Below, in pieces: positions 22,523 to 34,029 of a stretch of 64,000 bases of DNA. Each line of letters begins with the position of its first letter. Position 1 is the first letter of the stretch. Made by a program: the position numbers and the translations under genes. Source of the DNA: Ulota crispa (lineage: Eukaryota; Streptophyta; Bryopsida; Orthotrichales; Orthotrichaceae); contig OY987252.1 of NCBI GenBank assembly GCA_963920765.1, forward strand, positions 5,007,966 to 5,071,965, in the 5' to 3' direction. Below the pieces are notes generated by a model that did not search any database, was not told where the DNA came from, and saw only the letters and a program-made list of their open reading frames with translations.

Positions 22523-25500
22523 CTACAACACCTCTCCAGCATTTATGCAAGAACTCACTGCTGCCTTCTCGATTAATTCCTGAACGTCTACACTATCCTC
22601 CCAAATACCCGCATGTACTTGTAGTTTGAGCTCACCATTTGAGCGGATGACCGGAAGCACCACAGCTCCTTCAGATTCCACTTTGTGAATGTCAACCCCT
22701 TCTCCCACTTCACGAATGTCAACTCCCTCTCCCACTCCAAGAATGTCACCCCCATCTTTCTCTCCGAGTATGGAAGCCTTATCTCCCATATGTAGGTGTT
22801 TAGCAATATCTTCATTGCTTGCACCCATCTCCACCTCATTGTATGCCTGAACTTTTGGAAGCCCTTCTCTTGGAGATTTGTATAACGCATCTGTCTGCTG
22901 CATCATGCTCCTGCCAATTTCTCCCTTTGGACTAGGCAGTTGAGACTTTCCGTTGCATACCTAAAAATTGCACCACCAACATATGAGACTTGACACAAAC
23001 AATTCATCAAGATAATTTTAAAATACATCTTGAGCAACTTCAAAATCTATTTTGCATGCCTCGTCATTCCCTTCTTCTTCACGACACTGCTATCCACCTA
23101 CAATGCTATTAGTACGCTTATTGTCACTATATGATTTTTTAACAATTGTATTGGAGCTGGAGGGTAGGTTCAGCACCTTCAAAGCAAGCTCGTCTTCACT
23201 TGACTCCAAATCCAAGGTGAAATTTGCCTCTCCGTCATTGCCATTCTTGAGGAGAGGCCTTTGAGCCTTTTTTTTCTTTCTCCCCATCCCCTTTGACACA
23301 GGACTGTCCACTTCAGTCCAAGCTCTTTTTTGGGCTGCTCTCAAGCAGTGGCATCTTCTAGGTCAATGTCATCATTTGTAACTTTGGACACACCAACACC
23401 TCCCCAATGAATAGCCTTAGGTGAACAAAAAGCATGTCTAGTTGCTTCCTCCATAAAATTTGCAAGTGAGTTAGCGAGATGCGCAAACTGTTGGCCAGCA
23501 ACTGCATAGTAAAGAACGCATGTCAGTTTCAATATGAAATGAAATATCTATATCAATTCTATAGTACATACAATTCAATTAGAACATGTAATCTACACCA
23601 TCCTAAACATGTATAGAAATAAGAGGATATCGTCTTAGTAAACCAAACTTAAGACAATGACTTTACAAATCATACGCATTAGGAATATTAGTCTATATTA
23701 GTACTAAATTGCTAGTACTGAAAGTTCTCTTCAAAACAAAAATGGGTGATTCCAAGAAACACTTCTATATTTTGTCTCAAACACCTTTAGTACTTGTAGT
23801 ACTAATAGTACTACCAAGCTTTTGGAATAATTTTTTTTCAATAAAATAAAATATGAAAATTTTGTAAAGCACTTAAAATAGCATGCTTATGAAAATTCAG
23901 ACCTAGAAAAAATTTATTCTAAAAGTTATACATAAAAATAGAGGGACAAAAATTACACCCAAAAAGACAATTTCTTTTTTGCTTTTTAGAAAATAGTAGA
24001 AAAATTCAAAAAAATAAAACAAAAAATGGCCATTTGTGAACTACTACTAACCCATTGCTTCATGTAAACCCAACTTCTGATTAATGTTTTTGCCTATCTC
24101 CCAAGTAGGGAGATAGGATGTCCACTTTGAGCCAATATGCATGGCATGGAATTTAGAATTTTGTGAAATCCTTCTACCCATCCATGTAATGCTCTATGAT
24201 AAACAACTTCCTTGATTTGTGGCATGAGATTTTCTTTTTTGGACCCAAAATAGTATAAAAAACCCCCAAAATGGCCAAGGTAGATGCCTATTTGGGGGGT
24301 ATTTAAAAATAATAAAATGATTTTCAAAAAAATGAAAAACTTACCAAAAGTGTATAACTATGACATGTACCTTCCCTTAAAATTTCAGCTCAAAAGAACT
24401 TGGTGCGCAAAAGTTACAAGCCAAAAAGCACCTACAAAAGGTGAAGGGGACAGAAAATAGTACAAGTGTTTTTTGGAATCACCCAAATACACATAAGTAC
24501 AGTTTCAATACAAAAACATATTTATATAATAGATTATCCACTTTCAAAACGAACTAAAGTCATTAAGTACATTTGCAAAAAATTTTGTAGTCCATGATTT
24601 CTATAGATAGTGTGTACTATTAAAAACACTATACTTCTGTGCAATACAAATTTGTGCTTAAAGTTGAATGAACCTCAGTACAATAAGTAATACCACACAT
24701 TAATATTATACTTGAAGATGAGAGATGAGAAGTATTGCTGTACTTCATATAATTTTGTTTGTATCAATGTGAATATATAAATATAACATGATACATCTAA
24801 GTACCCCAAAGTATAAATGAGGTAGTAGTAGTTATTTCTAAAGTCATGAAACCCATGAAAATGAACTTAACACATCTTTTAGTACTTTATTGTTTAAACA
24901 AAAAATTACAAATAGTTCTACAGCTGCCACCTTAACTTAAAACATAGCATTACTACCACCTAAGTATTGCCAGCCAAGTAAGTACATTATACAATACTAA
25001 TTAGCATGTTCAGTAAGGTCTATTACAATTTGAGCAATACAACAAGTCAATGTTTTTGTAAACTAGAAGAATTATAAAGACGTGTATGTATACTTCATTT
25101 GGCTGTTATAATTATAGATGAACCTCAGTAAAAGAATAATCAATAATCCATTATAAGAACCTTTTAGAGATGCAAACAATAGTGAAGAACTTACCAATAG
25201 GTGGGCATTTTGCCTTTGCAAAATCTAATTGGTCTTGGAGAATTCTTTTCCGCTCATCACTTATACCTAGCATGAGCATCCTCTCCACTAGCGCAGCACT
25301 TGGCTCTCCCCAACCATAACTCTTGTACCACTCAGGATGTTGCAAAGAGTTACATCCCAAAGCCATGCACCTATTACTATTCCTGAAGATAGTATACGCA
25401 CAAAAAAGATGATAGAAATGTCTACAAGATGACACTATAATATCATTATGGGGGAATGGGAAAGTACAAAGACAACAAACTATAACTCCAAAAAATTCAA

Positions 25501-27000
25501 TGTCCTTGCTAAAAGATGTCAATTCCTGGACTACATCTTCTATTGGAGCATACACCATAGGTGTAGGAAATAATGAGGCTCCTGGCCTTCCTCTCTTAAT
25601 GGACCCAAATTGAGCTACCAATGCATCAAAGTCAACTTTGTGGCTTTGAACTTTCTACACCAATATAGCCATGGAGGTGTCCGCCCCTTCTAGCTCCAAG
25701 TTCACAACCGTAAGGCGCTCTTCTTCATATTAAAGTTGCTCTTGAACCATCTCTGCCTTGATGAGTTCACGATCCACATTTGATCCAGATGCCGTCAACT
25801 CCTTGATAAGCTTTGTCTTGGCCTCTTTTTGTCCCTTGAAAGTGCCAATCAAACACCCAATATCCCTTCTCCGCCATTCACAATTCTCCTTCCTCACTTT
25901 GGCCTCCTTCAGGTGTATCTTCAGCACCCGACCTTCCAAATGCACCACACTGAGAAGGGCTTTCACATCCAACTGCATCTCCGCTAAATGTGCCTTCAAG
26001 GGTGTGCCACCTTTTCATTGCAAGTCTTCAAAACCAGCAGACACCCCGGACTCCCCATCGGTCTCGCCATGCCTCGATCAAGAAAGGCCCGACACCTTCT
26101 CTTATGTGAAACGTGGACTTGTACGGCCACATTTTTCCACCTTTACACCTTGTTCTAACTTGATGGACCTCCAGTCCATCCCTAGCAATTCCACAAGCTT
26201 AGCAGAACTTTGCAAAGAGTCTTTCAACTTCTGCAGCTTCATAAAGTCCTGCTCATATCGATTTTTTTGGCGCTTGTTTATTTTTTCTCCAAACATGCAC
26301 CAATTCACTTTCTTCTCCCCCTTCTCAAATTCCATCACCACTCCCTTGGCAAAGTGCATCTTCAACAATGCAGGCATCTTGGAGGGGCCACGCTGGTAAA
26401 TGATCAAGTGAAGGAATAGTATCTGATCCCTCAAAATGGATTCCTCACTTTGTTGCCAGAAAAATCCATTTTGACCTCCTTCTCTGGATGGCTCCTCAAT
26501 ATACTTCCTTACAAACTTCGTTGGCAAGGTATTCTTACGATAGCGCTGAGGGTTAGTACCTCCACAGTCTTGCAGGCCATACTCCGTGGCAAAATCCTGC
26601 CGACTTAGATTACGCGGAGGTGGCTTCAAATTTGAAATTTTCACATTGTCATCCTCAAGGGTTTTGTAGGTCTTTGGCTTCCTTCCCTTCAATGGCGGTC
26701 TTTTTTGACAGCTTAATTGTTCCACCTCACCGTGATCCAATTCCTCTTTGCTGTGATCTTCCTCCTCATTTTTTGTAGCCCCCATGTCTTTTTGCATCTG
26801 CTCTTCTTCATAGTTCCCTCAAAGGCCCCCCCCTTTTGCTATGCACCACTAGATTTTCTCTTCCTAGCATTATCTGATAGAGTTTTTGCATCCTTCCTCT
26901 CTTTCCAACTAATTCCTTTGTTCTTCAATGATATCAACCTCCCTTTATTGAAGCTGCCCTTGCTTGAGTGTGTACCAATGGCATTCTCCATTACTGGTAA
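22523..27000 (-). pseudogene. Coiled-coil and RING-like protein gene, decayed
   Basis: Minus-strand coding signal starts at ATG ~26,991 and changes frame at a G8 run (26,826-26,833). It then continues to about 25,196, crossed by several stops. In order: a basic N-terminus, RNLSRQDFATEYGLQDCGG, NTLPTKFVRKYIEEPS, ALLKMHFAKGVVMEF, a long coiled coil (about 26,000-25,730), then a zinc-binding cluster CCLC, SCRHFYHLFC, RCMALGC and WYKSYGWGE, ending ERKRILQDQLDFAKAKCPPIG with a GTAAG donor. A ~1.65 kb intron (25,195 to ~23,505) would join it to AGQQFAHLANSLANFMEEAT, an acidic Lys-rich stretch, and a last part with tandem GEGVDI words that ends at 22,523. The finger resembles, but does not equal, the one at 15.6-15.7 kb. 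Function unknown. Confidence 0.45.
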
Positions 27001-27860
27001 TTGTGATTTTCAAAACAATCGCAAACTCCAAAAAAGTCAAAGAACCAAAACTTACACAATCTGGACCAACACAATCAGAACTATATGTTATTCCTTTCTA
27101 TAGAACTTTACAACAGCTATAAAAATTCACACTTTTCATTATAAACAACCAACACTTTTTTATAAAATTAAGAACGAGTTTGCAAACTCACTTGAGATCA
27201 CAGCTAGCAAAACAATAGGGCGTAGACTTGGCCGTAGCAAGGTACCAAATTTTCAAGGATTCTAGATATCACATGGACGCATTAATCGGAATGAATAGTT
27301 TTACAATCAACAAAACTATGAAAAGCGTAGCAACATTCAGATCTATGACTGCAACCAAACAACAACCTACAAAAAAACAAAGACTATTCATGCAAACTTA
27401 CTTCAGATGAAGATTGGCCCAAATCGGATTGCACAAGCTTCACGGCGCCGTTTTTGCACAGATCCAAAGGTCCTTCAACAAAATACTTGCGCAAAAAGAA
27501 TCCCATAGTAGTACATGAAAACAATGTGCGCACCCTATGTCAAATACTATATGTACTCAGTATCTTTAAGCAATGCAAAGTTGGCTTGATCCCTTAGTTT
27601 CAGAGTACTTCAGATGCATTGAAGCAAAACTAGTAAGACGTATATTGCAGTTGGAGCTGCAAACACTAAATCAGTTGTAATGATGTACACTTAAACTACA
27701 AATCAGTGCATACAAGCAAATTTTGAAAAAAGCAGATAGGAAACTAAACGTGCATGAGCGTCATACTTTGCGAACATAGAAAGAAAGAAGAATTTTTTTG
27801 AAAAATGGACACGAGAGGAAGGTGCGAGACGACAATGGAGCATTGTTTGTGCGGGAAATC
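27001..27860. other. 5' flank of the minus-strand gene, nothing firm
   Basis: AT-rich with short chance frames. It probably contains the promoter of the gene that starts near 27.0 kb, but no core elements can be defended. Confidence 0.3.
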
Positions 27861-27861
27861 C

Positions 27862-27966
27862 TTGAACCGGTGGTCACCGGTTACCATACCCGTGAGTTTG
27901 GAGAGTTACTTGCGGTCACCAATTACCAACCCAATGAACTCGGAAATGTAACTGCGGTCACCAGTT
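27862..27966. promoter_or_regulatory. Three GCGGTCACC-type direct repeats
   Basis: GGTGGTCACCGGTTACC, TGCGGTCACCAATTACC and TGCGGTCACCAGTTTTG follow each other at about 43-44 bp spacing. The first forms the imperfect palindrome CCGGTGGTCACCGG. The even spacing suggests binding sites or a degraded minisatellite. A motif with the same GCGGTCAC core lies at 19.22 kb. Confidence 0.35.
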
Positions 27967-28034
27967 TTGTAATAGTACACTAATAGTGAGATAAGATATG
28001 GGAGTCTGATAATCATTTTTTTTATTAAGAGTAG

Positions 28035-28055
28035 TTGTTGTACATTGTACAACAA
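28035..28055. repeat. 21-bp palindrome TTGTTGTACA-T-TGTACAACAA
   Basis: Perfect 10-bp arms around one central base in AT-rich DNA. It could be a protein-binding site or chance. Confidence 0.6.
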
Positions 28056-29339
28056 ATTAATCCATGAATCATTTTTATCATGTGCATATTGACTTAGTTA
28101 ATTTAGGTTAATGGTGCATAGTATGTTAACAAGAGTTTTGTGTACTGCTTTTTATAATTAACTATAATATTCATTTGGAAAATGAGATTGTGCACATATT
28201 TTATAAGCAATTTCAATGTTTAAGGAAAAAAAAGACCATATTTATGTGTACATTATAATTCTGAATCATGTCAATTGTGTCACAAGAAAGAATGATTGAC
28301 TTCATACAATTTCAATTATTTTAAGGAAGTTGGAGGACTAAGATTTTTAAAGATATATATAAAAAATGCCTTTACAAGATAAATTTTGGGGATTGCTAAA
28401 GGTAGACCCATATTTGCTAATGCTACACACCCAAGTGTGCTTTGAACATGAAATGTTACAATATAGTGTTGAGTTCTTAGAATTGGATCAAAAGATTTGT
28501 TTCACCTCTATAATTCAAAGGGCATATTAAAACAAATTGGAAGTATTTCACTTTGAAACTAAAAAAATATAACATTTGAATTGCTAAACGCAAAAATATA
28601 CACCCAAACAATTAACAATGTTGTAATAAAAGTTTCACAAAAAAAAAATTTGTTCTTCTTTCCATCACAGAGGTAATAATGTTGTGATTCAGTACTTGAG
28701 ATACCAAGTTTAAAATTTAAAACCTTCATCTTTAAATTCTCAAACGACGTGCTCATAAGTGTTTAGTCAGCATTAACAATTTTGGGTGTGCATTAATTTA
28801 CCAATTCACTATATATGAAGATGTCACACAAAGTAACCATAATGAAATACTGAAATATTAATTAGTATGTTATACAACTATTTGGAGAAATGAGTTCATT
28901 GTTTTGAAGTCACAACAATGTCATTTGTCATAGGTTTTTATGATTTTGTACATTTAAAGATATGAGTGACATTTGCACGTGTAAGAAAATGAGCATTCTG
29001 AACTGTTCACATTGTTGTTGAGTTTATAATAAATGTTATAGACAACTTGATTAGCAAAGAATGATTTGGCCATATTATACTATATGTGGATCATTATTCT
29101 TTAGTGTATTAAATGTTCATTTCATTAGAATCTTGTAATTAGAGTTTGAGGAAGTTTGTAATATCATAAGGCAAAATTTGAACAACTTGTAATTGAAATA
29201 TGAAATTCTATTTCTACATTTATTTTGAATCACTTTGTCATTGCAATAAGGTAGTCAAAATTAAATACATTATTACAATGTATTCTACAAAATTTTCCCA
29301 AATTGCTAGAGGTTTAATGAATTGTTTTTAATAAGGGAA
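28056..29339. other. AT-rich intergenic DNA
   Basis: No supported gene, RNA or repeat. Confidence 0.4.
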
Positions 29340-29746
29340 TTGATATGTGTATCACACTCTTTCAATTATTTTACCACAATCCCGGGATTCATTTTAGATT
29401 ACTACCATCAAAAAGCTGAATTTCAAAATTTGTAATTCAAATTTGGAAATAGAGACCCTTATTTAGTTTGAAATCATAATAAGGTTCTATTTGAAAAACA
29501 CTTACTTAAAAAGCTTATCTTTGTTCATAAATTAAAATGAATGTAACACATGTGTTTACTCCTAGCTGAACCTTGTCATTGGGTGTTGTTAAGTAACAAT
29601 GTTTTTCTATGGTTTTAGTCTAAATGACGGTCTCTATGTCCAAATTTGAATTCCAAATTCTCAAATTTAGCTTTTTCATTTTAGTAATCTAAAATAAATC
29701 CCAAGGATATGGTAAAATACTTGAAAGAGTGTGGTACACATATCAA
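29340..29746. mobile_element. Fold-back MITE with ~120-bp arms
   Basis: Arms at about 29,340-29,461 and 29,630-29,746 are reverse complements. They share TTGATATGTGTA at the tips, 'cacactctttcaa', 'attttagattact' and 'caaatttgga', and there are scattered differences. The spacer is ~170 bp with no coding frame. The structure is that of a long-TIR non-autonomous element. Confidence 0.75.
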
Positions 29747-32700
29747 GGCACTTGTAATAATCTTACATTATTCATATAAAATGAGAATAGTAAGTTCCTA
29801 GTAATTGGTGAGACATTATCTTTAAACCCATAAAATTCATATAGGATTTAATAATGTATAGTGAAGATTGTTTAAAAATTTCAATTTAGTACAGAGACCC
29901 TCAATATCATTGAACACTGGTCAATTACATTTTAACAAATACAATTGCTTCTATGATTCACAAAATTAGTACGGCAATTTTGAGTATTCGTAAACTCAAA
30001 ACCAGCCTAGTTGGAAAATGAAGATGTTAGAACTTGAACAAATGAGAACTTTGAACTCTTCAATAAATTGTCAAATATAATATTTCATAATCAGCGCCTA
30101 TAAATGTGTAGATAATACACATGTAGGTGCTCAGCATGTATCAAACAAACAAATTGGGTCAAATGAATTGCAAGAAGACTTTCACAACATTAAATAATAT
30201 GTTGTATTCAAATGTGAAAATAATATATAATGCAAATAATTAAATTATGTAATATTCAATACAAAATGTTGTTAATAATGTAGATATAGAAAATAAAGAA
30301 TTTTGTTTGCAATATTGGTTGATATGTGGACTCTAATATTTTTTATCTAAGTGTAATTTAAATTTTTTTGTCTTACATATAAAATTTAAGTGAATTCATA
30401 TTTCAAATTAAGTATATAATGTATTTTCTAATGCATGCTTGCAGTCCCTCAAATTTGCCATGACTTTATAATTGTTAATACAATTGAATTGATTATATAC
30501 TATCCACATATACATAAGTTTCAGAACCTTATCTTAAATTCATAATTACTAAATATATATATTTTAAAAGTGGTACCCAAGTTTTCTAGGTAGTAGAGCT
30601 TTATGTATTTAACAGGAAAATTTGTTTTGAAATTGTTAGTTTTTTAAAATTACTGCACTTAAAAGGTATCCCTTAATCTAAGGAACTTCAAAAACTTGAA
30701 AAAAACATAGTTACAATTTTATTCTCAATAAGGTCACATAAGATTCTATATAACTAACAATCATTCAATTGTTTTGTAAAATTCATAAAATATTAACAAA
30801 ACTATGAAATAAATAGCCTTAAATTGTAGTACCGTACCCAAAAGATGTGCTTTCTAATATATTTACAAAAGTAATTGTTTATTCTAGCCTAAACCTTGAA
30901 CCCTTAATTTTTTTTAAAGTATGGGTAAATTCCATTAAATATTATTGTATATTTAGTTGTCAAAAAAAACATCATTAAATACAAATTATTTTCTTTACCG
31001 GTCGTTTACAAAATAAAAAACACATTAAACAAACAAAAAAGAATACCACAATGGCAATGACATAGCTTGACAATGTCCTACTAATTACCCTAAACCAAGG
31101 TTTCTTTTTTGGTTTTCTCAGCAATGCTTGGTTGGAATTTATTGAAAATGGTTTGTAGCTTGCTAGGTTTGAACTATCCCTTTTTTGGGTGTACTTGAAA
31201 GTGGCCCTAGTGCATGCATTTCTACAGCATCATATGTGGGATTTTTTGTGTAAGAAAAAACTATTCATTGGTCATTTTATGAAACAACCAAATAACCATT
31301 GCCATAACTGAAGTATTGTATTGAATTAGATTAGGCAACACATCAAATAAATTAAAATGCTCAAATAGTTTAAACTTATGGCATAAATTTTCAATTTGAT
31401 AAGTACTTAATGAAACCTTGGGCTACAACAAAACTTTCATTGTTGCAATCTGGGAATTTTTTAGGGAAACTCTCCTTTTTTTTCTTGTACGCTTAAAAAG
31501 CTAGACTAAATTTCTTTAAGCAATTGGGCCTTGAATTGCCGGAAAAAAACATAACACTGCTGTAAACCATGTCACTTCAAAAATAATTTTTTATACTGGT
31601 TGAGGCCACAATCTCCAATTGTAATAAGAAATTAAAAAACAAGATCTCTGTGTTTTATTACACTTGTGGGCCTTAAAACTAGCCAAAACCCTAAACCCTA
31701 AACCCATATGCTCTTTGTAAAAAGTAAATTTCATGTATTTATATTTTGTTATCTTTGGATCTCAACTTGAAACTGTGAGTATCAGAAATTTAAATAATTC
31801 AAATACTAGTAGTAACTAAATTATTTTTATGATGTATACAACGTTGCTTTTGCATATTATATTATGCATATTAGATTATGCTAAACTACATAATCATAAG
31901 TCAAGGATGAAATAGTTATATTGACCTGCTATTTTGTCCCTTCTATTTCTGTATATTATTTCATTAAATATATGAAGAAAACAAAATTTCATCCCAATTT
32001 CATCCATAATAATTTTCTAACCATAAGAATTCCATAACAACTATTGAAATAATAATGGTCAATGTTATATTTTAGATGATTTCCATACAATCAATGAAAA
32101 AAGAAAAGGCGAGGGAAAACTACATTGGATACGATTCTTAAATTTGAAATTAGTTACTGTAAAGGGCCCACTAAAAGGTGGAATAGCGTGGCCATGCACT
32201 TTGTTCCTACCAAATTGGCAAAAGTATATACATGTGTCAAAATTTCCGAATGGGCGCCTTTGAACCATTGGTCAATACACATCCATGATTAAGAACCAAT
32301 CGCTGCAAATCCAAAGCATGAACTTCTGAAGCCATAGTTCTGAAGGGCAGAAAAATACAAATTTGTATTTTGATTGTACTTCTGTACTCTTCATTTTTGC
32401 CAAAATTGGTACATCTCTAATGTACTTCTACCCAGGTGCTTGCGTCTATTTGGAATTGGAAAAGACAAAGGTGTCATGCTTTATTGACTGTTAGCTTTAG
32501 AAATTGATCACAATACAACAACAATTTATCATAACAATTGAAGAATCTAGTAAAAAAAATTACAAAAAGGAAATGCAAGACAAGAGAGAATCCAAGAGGA
32601 GAAAGTCTAAAAGTTAGAATAAAACACGAGGGACTTGTTGGACAATACAACCTACAATATTGGCGATGGAGGTAGCGGTTGATCTCAACAAGGGCTCTAC

Positions 32701-33429
32701 ACTCCACACGGATAAGGTATGGTGAACCAACCCTCCCATTTTTCTCTATTTTTCATTTTGACAAATTAAACTGTATTTGTGAAATATCCACTTGCGTACT
32801 TTTTACTTCTCCTTTCTATCTAGTTAGTTTAAAAACAAACAAAAAACATAAAAAGAGATTCATTGCTTGGAAAGCATTTCTAGATTGGACATTCACAACG
32901 CATTCTTTCCCTTTTTTTCCATTTACTCCTAGAACCTCGTTGTGTTTTGCACTTACACTAGGGAGGGGGGAGTTTTGGAGCACTCATACAAAACGTCATA
33001 ACTTCACACCGCGTGCAATGTTGAGTAACGTAAATTCTTACATTTGTAGATTGTGAAGGTTTACTTGTCTGTAGATGTGGTGATTGTATTGAGAGATTTT
33101 GTGTACTTCCAAAAATTCATAAATGTTTGTGTCCATGTTTTCAAGTGGCATCAAAGTTTAAAGAGTTAATGTATTTAAATTTTTGTCATATTTTTTTTAT
33201 CTTGTTGCATGTTTTACATTTTAATGATCTCATAGAATGTCAACTTGTTGAAATTTAAAATCAAATTTTGTAACATCTTTTTGTATGTTATTGTCACCTA
33301 TGATGTATTTTTGTGATTTCGTGTTCAATTGCAAAAAATGAGCTAAAAACACTTGGCAAGTATGGTACATGGAGATGTAGGCAACACAAAAAAAGACTCA
33401 AAAACAATATTTGCTCTTGTTGTTTTACT
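29747..33429. other. AT-rich intergenic DNA with a telomere-like triplet
   Basis: No supported gene. At 31,686-31,705 there is AAACCCTAAACCCTAAACCC, nearly three units of the plant telomere-type heptamer, probably an interstitial remnant or chance. A short ATG frame at 32,665 with a GTATGG donor-like end (MEVAVDLNKGSTLHTDK) might be a lone exon, but nothing supports a gene. Confidence 0.35.
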
Positions 33430-34029
33430 TGTAGAATTTACAATAGCTACCATTTTTATGTGACTAGTGGTAGTCATTCAAACACCTAATCATGAATCTA
33501 TATATACAATGATGATCAAATTGATGGCTTTAGTCTTAGATTGTGACTATACATAGATTACAATTACATTAGCCAAGACTTATTAAGAAAATTATATGAC
33601 TAAAAATAGTCTTTGAGTAATCATATTAGTCTACATGTAGTCATTGATTTGAAATAAAAATGCTTGCAAAAGTGCATGATTATTATTAAAGTTGATCGAG
33701 CATAGTCACATGTGATAGCTGTTGTTGACTAAGTGTAATCATATTTCAACCTACATAATTTGTTACCAATTTTAGTCATTATATATATATGACTAAGCGT
33801 AGTCATATTAACTAAAATTATGACTATGACTAGTCATGGCTAATCATTATTAGACTGAACCCAAAGTTCTATATAAACATGATTAAAATGAGTCATAAAA
33901 CATTCAAATAAATGACTTACCCTAGTCATGGTAATTATACATTTTTTTACATATATGATAGAACACAATCATACTTCTCCAACCTAAACCAATAGATATG
34001 ATTACGTCTATTAGGGAAGCTACTTCAAA
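33430..34029. repeat. TAGTCAT/ATGACTA-rich repeat, left flank of retroelement
   Basis: The word 'agtcat' or its complement occurs many times, and the same type of sequence resumes at 40,246-40,320, beyond the retroelement. The retroelement therefore inserted into this repeat. It resembles the degenerate tract of 6.0-7.3 kb. Confidence 0.6.

Noticed and set aside
31686-31705. Telomere or chromosome end
   Set aside because: Fewer than three heptamers, embedded in ordinary DNA on both sides.
32665-33056. Small plus-strand gene
   Set aside because: Only a 17-codon ATG frame with a donor-like end and no following exon that I could support.
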